Below, one piece after another: positions 1 through 5,166 of a DNA stretch of 5,166 nucleotides (position 1 is its first letter; each line of letters opens with the position of its first letter). The translations under genes and the position numbers were made by a program. Under the pieces are notes generated by a model. That model was not told where the DNA came from and made no database searches. It saw nothing but the letters and a program-made list of their open reading frames with translations. This DNA comes from Myxococcota bacterium (GTDB lineage Bacteria; Myxococcota; Polyangia; GCA-2747355; JAKLHH01). The stretch spans positions 1 to 5,166 of the forward strand of contig JAKLHH010000662.1 in NCBI GenBank assembly GCA_022710245.1, in the 5' to 3' direction.

Positions 1-1
1 G

Positions 2-559
2 CTGGCTCGCGGCTCGCGGCTCGCGCCGGGGACCCACTGGGTCGTCGTCGAGGCGCCGGGGTTCGTCTCCTCGGCGCGGCCGGTGCGCCTCGAGGCGGGC
101 AGACCGGCTCACCTCAAGATCGCGCTCTACCCGGCGGATCGGGCGTCGCTCCGAGGCCAGCTCCAGGCGCTCGCGGGGCGCGGCGAGCTGGACCCGGCGA
201 GCCCGCTGGTCGCGCTCGGGCTCTGCCGCTGGGGCGAGACCTCCGAGGCGCTGGTGGCCCTGGAGTCGAGTCGCGGCCCGGCGGTCGAGCTCACCCTGCG
301 GCGGCTCGACTGCAACCAGGGGCGGGCGCTGGCAGAGCACCGGGAGACCGTCCGCGAGGAGGGCCTCGCCGGCGCCGTCGAGCGGGCGCTCGGGCAGCTG
401 TGGGGGGCCACCGTGGCGCCGTCGCTCCGCTCCGCGACCCCGGTGTACCGGCGCTGGTGGTTCTGGACGTTGATCGGCGCGGCCGTGGTGGCCGGGACGA
501 CGACGGGGATCGTCCTCGGGACCCGAGGCCCAGGCACCTACTCGCTCCACGTCCAGTGA
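2..559 (+). CDS. PEGA-like protein with C-terminal membrane anchor (5' partial)
   Basis: The frame is open from the left edge to a TGA at 557-559, giving 185 visible residues; the start is upstream of the window. A GTG at 83 is in frame but lies inside the domain, so it is unlikely to be the real start. Visible residues about 9-47 (PGTHWVVVEAPGF, then a VRLEAG strand and HLKIALYP) have the short beta-strand pattern of a PEGA or carboxypeptidase-regulatory-like surface domain. Residues about 50-140 form a mixed alpha/beta stretch that I cannot assign to a family. Residues 152-174, opening with WWFW and continuing with small and aliphatic residues, form one transmembrane helix, followed by a tail of about 11 residues. 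This architecture (PEGA region, then a late WWFW helix) is familiar from myxobacterial proteins of unknown function. The role is unknown; it is probably a membrane-anchored envelope protein. Confidence is high that it is coding and moderate for the PEGA label. Confidence 0.72.
   Translation: MARGSRLAPGTHWVVVEAPGFVSSARPVRLEAGRPAHLKIALYPADRASLRGQLQALAGRGELDPASPLVALGLCRWGETSEALVALESSRGPAVELTLRRLDCNQGRALAEHRETVREEGLAGAVERALGQLWGATVAPSLRSATPVYRRWWFWTLIGAAVVAGTTTGIVLGTRGPGTYSLHVQ
4..24. repeat. Heptanucleotide tandem repeat, three copies of GGCTCGC
   Basis: Three perfect back-to-back copies of the 7-base unit GGCTCGC lie at 4-10, 11-17 and 18-24, inside the coding frame of the partial PEGA-like gene. 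Three units equal 21 bases, so the present number keeps the frame. Gain or loss of one unit would shift it. The repeat encodes an LARGSRLA stretch just before the PEGA-like beta strands. It may simply be low-complexity GC-rich sequence. Confidence 0.6.
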
Positions 560-569
560 GGCGGACCGT

Positions 570-589
570 CCGGCGCGGACGAGCGCCGG
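570..589 (+). terminator. Hairpin after the PEGA-like gene, possible weak terminator
   Basis: A perfect 7-bp stem (CCGGCGC at 570-576, GCGCCGG at 583-589) encloses a 6-base loop GGACGA. It starts 10 bases after the stop codon of the upstream gene. Only a short mixed run, CCCTTGACTTG, follows instead of a T tract, so it is not a textbook intrinsic terminator. It could act as a 3' end stabiliser or be one of the hairpins that GC-rich spacers often form by chance. Confidence 0.35.
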
Positions 590-637
590 CCCTTGACTTG
601 CACCTCCGGGGATTGCTCCGGTCCAAGGAGACCGGCT

Positions 638-642
638 GGAGG
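638..642 (+). promoter_or_regulatory. Ribosome binding site GGAGG of the glycoside hydrolase gene
   Basis: GGAGG lies 4 bases before the ATG at 647. This fixes the start there rather than at the in-frame TTG at 593, which would add 18 residues in front of a clear lipoprotein signal peptide. Confidence 0.75.
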
Positions 643-646
643 TGCC

Positions 647-2020
647 ATGAGAGCGACCCACGCGATCCGCGCCACCGTCCCCCTGATCGTCTTCCTGCTC
701 GCGTGTCACCAGGGCAGCTCGCCGCCCACTGCGGACGCGGGCGATGCTCTGGCTGACGGACGGGCGCGAGACGGCGGCGCGGGGACCGACTCGCAGAGCG
801 TCGCGCAACGGCTCGGGTTCGTCGGCGTCTTCTCCCTGAACAAGCTGCAGCCGCAGAAGACCCAGGAGCTGCTCTCGGCCCTGGGCTACAGCGAGGCCCA
901 GTACCGGGACGCCGTGCTGGGGCACATGGAGCAGCTCGGCGCGAGGATGCTCCGCGCCCACCTCTGGTACACCGGCGGGGGCAAGCTGGAGCTGGGCGAG
1001 CTCCCGGCCCTGGAGCAGCGCGGCGGCTTCGATGTCTACGCCTGCGTCAGCCCGGCTCCGCCCATGGAGGCGCTCGACAGCGGCTTCGAGGCGGCCCTGG
1101 AGCAGGTGGTCCGGAGCCATCCGGCGGTCACTCACTGGCAGCTCGGCAACGAGCCCGACCTGCTCTGGCGGGACCACACCCGCTTCCCGGCCTTCTTCAT
1201 CCGGGCGCAGCCAGTCATCCGCAAGGCCTGCCCGACCTGCAAGATTCTCCTCGCGGGCATCAGCAACCAGTACAACACCTCCGCCGAGAGCTACCGCCGC
1301 TATGATGGGTTCCTGCAGGAGATCGCCGCGGCCAGCCTGGAGGGCAAGCCCTTCGACATCTTCGACCTGCACTACTACAAGGAGAGCCCCTCGGCGACGG
1401 AGATCAGCCAGGCGGTGAAGGACTATCGCGCGCTGCTCGCCGCGCACGGGCTCGACCAGGGAGTGGAGCTCTGGTGCACCGAGACCGGCCTCTACACCGG
1501 CGACCCCGACGGCGGGGTCTTCGGCCCGCGCACCGAGCGGGAGCAGGCGAGGGATCTCCCGCGCCTGGTCGCCTGGATGAGCGCCGAGGGGATCCGCCGC
1601 ATCTACTTCTGGACCCTGATCGAGGGGTGGGGATCGACCGGGGCGGCGCTCTTCGACCAGATGGGGCTCATCTACAACGGCCTCGGCTGGGAGGTGCAGC
1701 AAGGCATCGCCGCGGGCACCAAGAAGCGGTCCTACGCCACCTTCCAGCTGCTGGCCCGGGCGCTCGCAGACACCACCGGCGCGGTGCGCGTTGCTCCCGG
1801 GGTCTATCGCTTCAGAGGGCAGGCAGGGGCGCGCTTCATCGTCTGGGACGAGGCGGGAGAGAGCGTGACCCTCGACGGGCTCTTGGCCACCAAGGTGGAG
1901 GTCACGGAGCTGGTCCTGGACGACCAGGGGAAGACGACCTCCCAGACCCTCTCCACCAGCGGAGGCAAGGTGACGCTCGCGGCCGGGGAGCTCCCGCGGC
2001 TGGTGGTGGAGACGCCCTGA
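647..2020 (+). CDS. Lipoprotein glycoside hydrolase, clan GH-A TIM-barrel type
   Basis: The 457-residue product starts at the ATG at 647, supported by GGAGG 4 bases upstream. Residues 1-20 are a lipoprotein signal: basic MRATHAIR, a hydrophobic VPLIVFLLA core, and a lipobox ending LLAC with the lipidated cysteine at C20. An Ala/Asp/Gly-rich linker runs to about residue 50. The catalytic barrel spans about 56-375. QLGNEPDLLW at 165-174 carries the NEP motif of clan GH-A, with E169 as predicted acid/base. FDLHYY at 239-244 fits a later substrate-side strand. WCTETG at 276-281 carries predicted nucleophile E279, and FWTLIEGWG at 321-329 fits the last barrel strand. Residues about 380-457 look like a small beta domain of the kind that often follows such barrels. 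It should be a retaining glycosidase on the outside of a membrane, cleaving an unknown polysaccharide. The 110-residue spacing of the two glutamates resembles GH39 and GH5-like enzymes, including PslG-type exopolysaccharide hydrolases. I cannot name the family from sequence alone. It probably shares a transcript with the cyclase 4 bases downstream. Confidence 0.85.
   Translation: MRATHAIRATVPLIVFLLACHQGSSPPTADAGDALADGRARDGGAGTDSQSVAQRLGFVGVFSLNKLQPQKTQELLSALGYSEAQYRDAVLGHMEQLGARMLRAHLWYTGGGKLELGELPALEQRGGFDVYACVSPAPPMEALDSGFEAALEQVVRSHPAVTHWQLGNEPDLLWRDHTRFPAFFIRAQPVIRKACPTCKILLAGISNQYNTSAESYRRYDGFLQEIAAASLEGKPFDIFDLHYYKESPSATEISQAVKDYRALLAAHGLDQGVELWCTETGLYTGDPDGGVFGPRTEREQARDLPRLVAWMSAEGIRRIYFWTLIEGWGSTGAALFDQMGLIYNGLGWEVQQGIAAGTKKRSYATFQLLARALADTTGAVRVAPGVYRFRGQAGARFIVWDEAGESVTLDGLLATKVEVTELVLDDQGKTTSQTLSTSGGKVTLAAGELPRLVVETP
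2008..2012 (+). promoter_or_regulatory. Weak candidate ribosome binding site inside the hydrolase 3' end
   Basis: GGAGA ends 12 bases before the TTG at 2025, which is longer than ideal spacing. It lies inside the last codons of the hydrolase gene, so ribosomes finishing that gene could reinitiate on the cyclase. A second weak option is GGA at 2055-2057, 6 bases before an in-frame TTG at 2064. Confidence 0.3.
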
Positions 2021-2024
2021 CCAG

Positions 2025-3119
2025 TTGCCAGCGGACGCCCCTCTGACGCAAGATGGACCGACCTTGGCACACGGACTCCGCCGCCGTCGCACCGATCGCA
2101 GCACGACGCTGGTTCGTGCCCTCGCGTCGCCTCGTGGCCTGGCCACCTTCACCGGCAAGCTGCTCGAGCTCACCGCGGCGCTCCGCGAGGGAGGCTCGGT
2201 CGACTCCTCGCTGCAGCGGGTCACCACGTCCGCCGTCGAGCTGACGGGCTCGTACCAGGGCACGCTGCGCCTGCTCGACGACAGCGGCCGCCGGCTGCTC
2301 CTCTCCGCGCGCGCTGGCCCCCCGATGCACCACCGGGGCTCGGGGCGCTTCCTCCTCGGCGAGGGGTTCATGGGGTGGGTGGTGCTGCACCAGCACTCGG
2401 CCCGCACCAACGACCCGCGCCGCGATCCGCGCTTCCTGGTGCGCCAGGGGCAGTCCTGGATGCCGACCGCGCTGCTCGCCGCGCCGCTGCTCACGCCGAC
2501 CCGCTGCATCGGCGTGCTCAGCACCGCGAGGCGCGAGCGGCCTGGCTACCGCGCGGTGGACCTCGAGCTCCTCGAGCTGATCGCCGGCCTCTCCACCCCC
2601 TACCTCGAGATCGCGCGGCTGCAGCGGCTCAACGAGTCGGATCCGCTGACCCTGATCCACAACCGGCGCTACCTGGACGAGCGCCTGCCGCTGGCCATCG
2701 AGGAGGCGCGGCGCAGCGGCGCGCCGCTGAGCGCCGCGATCGTCGACCTCGACCACTTCAAGCGGGTCAACGACACGCACGGCCACCCGGTCGGCGACGA
2801 GGTGCTGGTGGAGGTGGCGGAGCGGCTGCGCCAGTCGTGTCGGCGGAGCGATCTCCTCGCCCGCTGGGGGGGCGAGGAGTTCGTCGTCCTCTTCCCCGGC
2901 ACCAGCCTGCGCGAGGCGTGCGTGGTCGCCGAGCGGATCCGGCTCAGCATCGCGACGCCCGCCTTCGAGACCTCGGCCGGCGCGGTGCCCCTGACCACCA
3001 GCCTCGGGGTCGCCGAGCTCACCGCCGGCGAGGACGGGCCAGCCCTCCTCGCTCGCGCCGACCAGGCGGTCTACGTGGCCAAGCGGGCAGGGCGCGACCG
3101 CGTGGCCTCGGCCGGCTAG
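2025..3119 (+). CDS. Soluble GAF-GGDEF diguanylate cyclase
   Basis: The product is 364 residues from a TTG start and has no signal peptide or membrane helix, so it is cytoplasmic. It should condense two GTP into cyclic di-GMP. Residues about 38-200 are a GAF sensor domain, recognisable by LGEGFMGWVV at 111-120 and the following RTNDPRRDPRF. Residues about 204-364 are the GGDEF domain. They show DPLTLIHNRRYL at 206-217, the metal-binding DLDHFK at 241-246, NDTHGHPVGDE at 249-259, and the active site GGEEF at 282-286. VAKRAGRDRV at 351-360 closes the domain. The RxxD inhibitory site (R273 to D276) sits exactly five residues before GGEEF, so product feedback inhibition is expected. No EAL or HD-GYP domain is present. 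No in-frame ATG or GTG precedes the GAF domain, so the start is TTG at 2025 or 2064. The first 35 or so residues are Arg-rich and unassigned. The 4-base gap after the hydrolase suggests one transcript. The GAF ligand is unknown. Confidence 0.93.
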   Translation: MPADAPLTQDGPTLAHGLRRRRTDRSTTLVRALASPRGLATFTGKLLELTAALREGGSVDSSLQRVTTSAVELTGSYQGTLRLLDDSGRRLLLSARAGPPMHHRGSGRFLLGEGFMGWVVLHQHSARTNDPRRDPRFLVRQGQSWMPTALLAAPLLTPTRCIGVLSTARRERPGYRAVDLELLELIAGLSTPYLEIARLQRLNESDPLTLIHNRRYLDERLPLAIEEARRSGAPLSAAIVDLDHFKRVNDTHGHPVGDEVLVEVAERLRQSCRRSDLLARWGGEEFVVLFPGTSLREACVVAERIRLSIATPAFETSAGAVPLTTSLGVAELTAGEDGPALLARADQAVYVAKRAGRDRVASAG

Positions 3120-3133
3120 CTCGCGAGCGAGCC
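3114..3133. repeat. Quasi-palindrome over the cyclase stop codon
   Basis: A 20-base inverted repeat (halves 3114-3123 and 3124-3133) pairs at 9 of 10 positions. Its core GCTCGCGAGC at 3119-3128 is a perfect palindrome. It overlaps the TAG stop at 3117-3119. As RNA it can also fold as GCTCGC (3119-3124) with GCGAGC (3127-3132). No T tract follows, so it is at best a Rho-type or stabilising 3' structure. An operator role cannot be excluded. Confidence 0.4.
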
Positions 3134-3228
3134 CGACCGTCTGAGGGGGCCTCCGCGACGCAAAAACCTGCTCGCCGGTGAGGCCATTCCTGCTATGTAT
3201 CAGGGTCGCAGTCGCAGGTCGCACCGCC
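3120..3228 (+). other. Intergenic leader before uvrA
   Basis: This 109-base spacer separates the cyclase from uvrA and should contain the uvrA promoter. It holds the right arm of the quasi-palindrome, a small GAGG/CCTC hairpin at 3143-3153, and the only A-rich patch (CAAAAACC, 3161-3168). There is a weak extended -10-like TGCTATGTAT at 3191-3200 without a matching -35, and three GTCGCA copies. I see no LexA-type inverted or direct repeat that I could name with confidence. The ribosome binding site of uvrA is weak (AGG at 3216-3218, 10 bases before the ATG). Confidence 0.45.
3205..3223. repeat. Three GTCGCA direct repeats in the uvrA leader
   Basis: GTCGCA occurs at 3205-3210, 3211-3216 and 3218-3223, so the copies start 6 and then 7 bases apart. 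The last ends 5 bases before the uvrA ATG. This could be a protein-binding or RNA element, or chance in GC-rich DNA. Confidence 0.4.
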
Positions 3229-5166
3229 ATGTCTGAAGACGTTATCCTCGTCGAGGGAGCTCGCCAGAACAACCTGAAGGGCTTCACGCTCCGCCTGCCG
3301 CTCGGCAAGCTGATCGTGGTCACCGGCGTCAGCGGCTCCGGCAAGTCCTCGCTCGCGTTCGACACCGTCTACGCCGAGGGCCAGCGCCGCTACGTCGAGA
3401 CGTTCTCGCCCTACGCGCGGCAGTTCCTCGAGCGCATGGATCGGCCCCGCGCCGACCGCATCGAGGGCATCCCGCCCGCGATCGCGATCGATCAGACCAA
3501 CCCCGTGCGGACCTCGCGCTCGACGGTCGGCACCATGACGGAGCTCAGCGACCACCTGAAGCTCCTCTACGCCCGCGCGGCGCGCCTCCACTGTCGCGGC
3601 TGCGGCGAGCTGGTTCGCCGCGACGACGCCGAGAGCATCGCGCGCCGGCTGCGCGAGCGGCTGGGCGAGGAGGAGGAGGTCCTGATCACCTTCCCCGTCG
3701 TGGTGCCCGAGAGCTTCTCCGAGGCGGAGGTCCTCGAGCTCCTGGCCCGGCAGGGCTACCAGCGCATCCACGCCCGCCGCCCGGGCGGGCTGGAGGTCGC
3801 GCTGGATCGCGTGCGGCTCGGCGCCTCTCGCCGCGGCCGGCTGGTCGAGGATCTCGAGACGGCGCTGCGGCACGGGCAGGGGGTGGTCCACGTCTATCCG
3901 GGCGGCGGCCGGGAGGGCGGCGAGCCGCTGCGCTTCTCCGCCGGCCTGCACTGCCCCGACTGCGACCTGGCCTACCGCGACCCGACCCCGAACCTCTTCT
4001 CCTTCAACTCGCCGCTCGGGGCCTGCGAGACCTGTCGCGGCTTTGGCCGCACCATCGGCATCGACTACGGCCTGGTGGTGCCCGACGAGACGCTCAGCCT
4101 CGCCGGCGGCGCGATCCGCCCCTGGCAGAGCGAGAGCTACGACGAGTGCCAGCGCGACCTGCTGCGCTTCGCCAGGAAGCGCAAGCTCCCGGTCGACCGG
4201 CCGTGGGCGGCGCTGGACGCCGACCAGCGCCGCTGGGTCCTCGAGGGCGAGGGGGACTACGACGAGGGCGTCTGGTACGGCGTGCGGCGCTTCTTCGAGT
4301 GGCTGGAGACGAAGGCCTACCGGATGCACATCCGGGTCCTCCTCTCCAAGTACCGCGCCTACACCCTCTGCCCGAGCTGCGGCGGCGCGCGGCTGAAGCC
4401 GGACGCGCTGCTCTGGCGGCTCGGCCCCGGGCGGGGGCTGACCCTGCACGAGGTGACGCAGCTCCCCATCGAGCGCTGCGCGGAGCTCTTCCGCGAGCTG
4501 CAGCTCCCGGCGCCCCTCGACGAGGCCGCCGAGACTCTGCTCGGCGAGATCCGCACTCGCCTCGGCTACCTGGTCGAGGTGGGCCTCGGCTACCTCACCC
4601 TCGACCGGCAGTCGCGCACGCTGAGCGGCGGCGAGGTGCAGCGCATCAACCTCACCACCGCGCTCGGCACCGCGCTGGTGAACACCCTCTTCGTCCTCGA
4701 CGAGCCGAGCATCGGCCTGCACCCCCGCGACATCGGGCGCCTGATCCGCGTGCTGCACCGCCTGCGCGACGCGGGCAACACGCTCCTCGTGGTCGAGCAC
4801 GACCCCGACCTGATCCGCGCCGCGGACCAGGTGATCGACCTCGGGCCCGGCCCCGGCGAGCATGGCGGGCGGATCGTCTTCAACGGCACGCCGACTGAGC
4901 TGGCGGGCGGGGCAGACACGCTCACCGCGGCGTACCTGTCCGGCCGCAAGGACGCCGCGCAGGCCGCCGGACACCGGGGCCCGCTGAGGCCCGGCGATCC
5001 GCGGCTGGTGGTGCGCGGCGCGACCGAGCACAACCTGCAGGATCTCGACGTGGAGATCCCGCTCGGCCGCCTCGTATGCGTGACCGGCGTGTCGGGCTCC
5101 GGCAAGTCCACGCTGGTGCAGGACGTGCTGCACGCCGCGCTGTTGCGCGCCAAGGGCAAGCCAACC
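3229..5166 (+). CDS. uvrA: UvrA-type excinuclease ABC subunit A (3' partial)
   Basis: The frame is open from the ATG at 3229 to the window end, giving 646 residues. UvrA is the ABC-type ATPase that finds damaged DNA and loads UvrB in nucleotide excision repair. Visible in order: Walker A GVSGSGKSS at 33-41; the UvrA hallmark EGQRRYVETFSPYARQFLE at 50-68; RSTVGTMTE at 97-105; CxxC at C122/C125. A short UvrB-binding region follows at about 126-235. A zinc site with C242, C245, C266 and C269 surrounds the conserved LFSFNSPLGAC. Another CxxC is at C381/C384. The first-half ABC signature is LSGGEVQR at 465-472, Walker B LFVLDEP at 487-493, and H-loop H524. The second-half Walker A GVSGSGKST is at 620-628. 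The two Walker lysines are K39 and K626, a spacing only slightly shorter than in E. coli UvrA, so the half is intact. The UvrB-binding region is atypical, and the INLTTALG stretch after the signature differs from the E. coli IRLASQIG. It may be a paralogue or the long tandem UvrA form. No alternative in-frame start was found just upstream. Confidence 0.95.
   Translation, partial: MSEDVILVEGARQNNLKGFTLRLPLGKLIVVTGVSGSGKSSLAFDTVYAEGQRRYVETFSPYARQFLERMDRPRADRIEGIPPAIAIDQTNPVRTSRSTVGTMTELSDHLKLLYARAARLHCRGCGELVRRDDAESIARRLRERLGEEEEVLITFPVVVPESFSEAEVLELLARQGYQRIHARRPGGLEVALDRVRLGASRRGRLVEDLETALRHGQGVVHVYPGGGREGGEPLRFSAGLHCPDCDLAYRDPTPNLFSFNSPLGACETCRGFGRTIGIDYGLVVPDETLSLAGGAIRPWQSESYDECQRDLLRFARKRKLPVDRPWAALDADQRRWVLEGEGDYDEGVWYGVRRFFEWLETKAYRMHIRVLLSKYRAYTLCPSCGGARLKPDALLWRLGPGRGLTLHEVTQLPIERCAELFRELQLPAPLDEAAETLLGEIRTRLGYLVEVGLGYLTLDRQSRTLSGGEVQRINLTTALGTALVNTLFVLDEPSIGLHPRDIGRLIRVLHRLRDAGNTLLVVEHDPDLIRAADQVIDLGPGPGEHGGRIVFNGTPTELAGGADTLTAAYLSGRKDAAQAAGHRGPLRPGDPRLVVRGATEHNLQDLDVEIPLGRLVCVTGVSGSGKSTLVQDVLHAALLRAKGKPT

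Noticed and set aside
593..620. Possible promoter: TTGACT at 593-598, or a sigma-54 site around TTGCAC and TTGCT
   Set aside because: No -10-like hexamer lies 16-18 bases after TTGACT. For sigma-54 the spacer between the two elements is 9 bases instead of about 5.
593..646. TTG at 593 as start of the glycoside hydrolase
   Set aside because: It would put 18 hydrophilic residues with two cysteines before a clear lipoprotein signal peptide, and it lacks a ribosome binding site. The ATG at 647 has GGAGG at good spacing.
400..756. 118-residue + strand frame across the PEGA-hydrolase junction
   Set aside because: It overlaps two better genes in another frame and gives an Arg/Gly/Pro-rich product typical of a GC-rich shadow.
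3191..3200. Extended -10 promoter TGCTATGTAT before uvrA
   Set aside because: Only three of six -10 positions match and no -35 element is found at proper distance, so it is not listed as a promoter.
1902..3365. 487-residue open frame on the - strand opposite the cyclase
   Set aside because: It is codon-aligned with the cyclase, so the same shadow effect applies. It spans two genes and a spacer and has no recognisable domain.
4146..4898. 250-residue + strand frame inside uvrA
   Set aside because: It is an out-of-frame shadow of uvrA, made of Arg/Ala/Pro-rich low-complexity sequence without motifs.
3193..5133. 646-residue open frame on the - strand opposite uvrA
   Set aside because: Its codons are exact reverse complements of the uvrA codons. 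Antisense stops then need sense TTA, CTA or TCA, which are almost absent in such GC-rich coding DNA, so a long open frame is expected. The protein is low-complexity Ala/Arg/Gly/Glu without motifs, while the + strand shows all UvrA motifs.

Overview
This is a very GC-rich window (my estimate by eye is about 70%). All convincing genes are on the + strand, and codon third positions are strongly G/C. Three traits suggest a myxobacterium-like organism (Myxococcota, formerly Deltaproteobacteria): the PEGA-type protein ending in a WWFW-led membrane segment, the lipoprotein with an Ala/Asp/Gly-rich linker after its lipobox cysteine, and a divergent UvrA variant. This placement rests on protein style, not on a marker gene, so it is an inference.

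Layout. Positions 2-559 hold the C-terminal 185 residues of a PEGA-like protein with a C-terminal transmembrane helix; its start lies outside the window. An 87-base gap follows, with a 7-bp perfect hairpin and then a good ribosome binding site. Positions 647-2020 encode a 457-residue lipoprotein with a clan GH-A type TIM-barrel glycoside hydrolase domain (predicted acid/base E169, nucleophile E279) and a small C-terminal beta domain. Only 4 bases later, 2025-3119 encodes a soluble GAF-GGDEF diguanylate cyclase with an intact GGEEF active site and RxxD inhibitory site. A 109-base gap carries a quasi-palindrome over the cyclase stop and a short GTCGCA direct repeat. From 3229 to the window end runs the first 646 residues of an UvrA-type excinuclease ATPase. 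It covers the whole first nucleotide-binding half and the Walker A of the second.

How the genes may work together. The hydrolase and the cyclase are nearly contiguous and probably co-transcribed. This pairs a surface-anchored polysaccharide-cleaving enzyme with a maker of cyclic di-GMP, the second messenger that commonly controls matrix polysaccharide and biofilm. A link to turnover of a self-made or neighbouring exopolysaccharide is reasonable but unproven. The uvrA gene is probably a separate unit for nucleotide excision repair.

The most unusual material is the hydrolase-cyclase pair and the non-canonical features of the UvrA N-terminal half. I see no RNA gene, mobile element, CRISPR array or phage feature. 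No stretch longer than about 110 bases lacks a gene.
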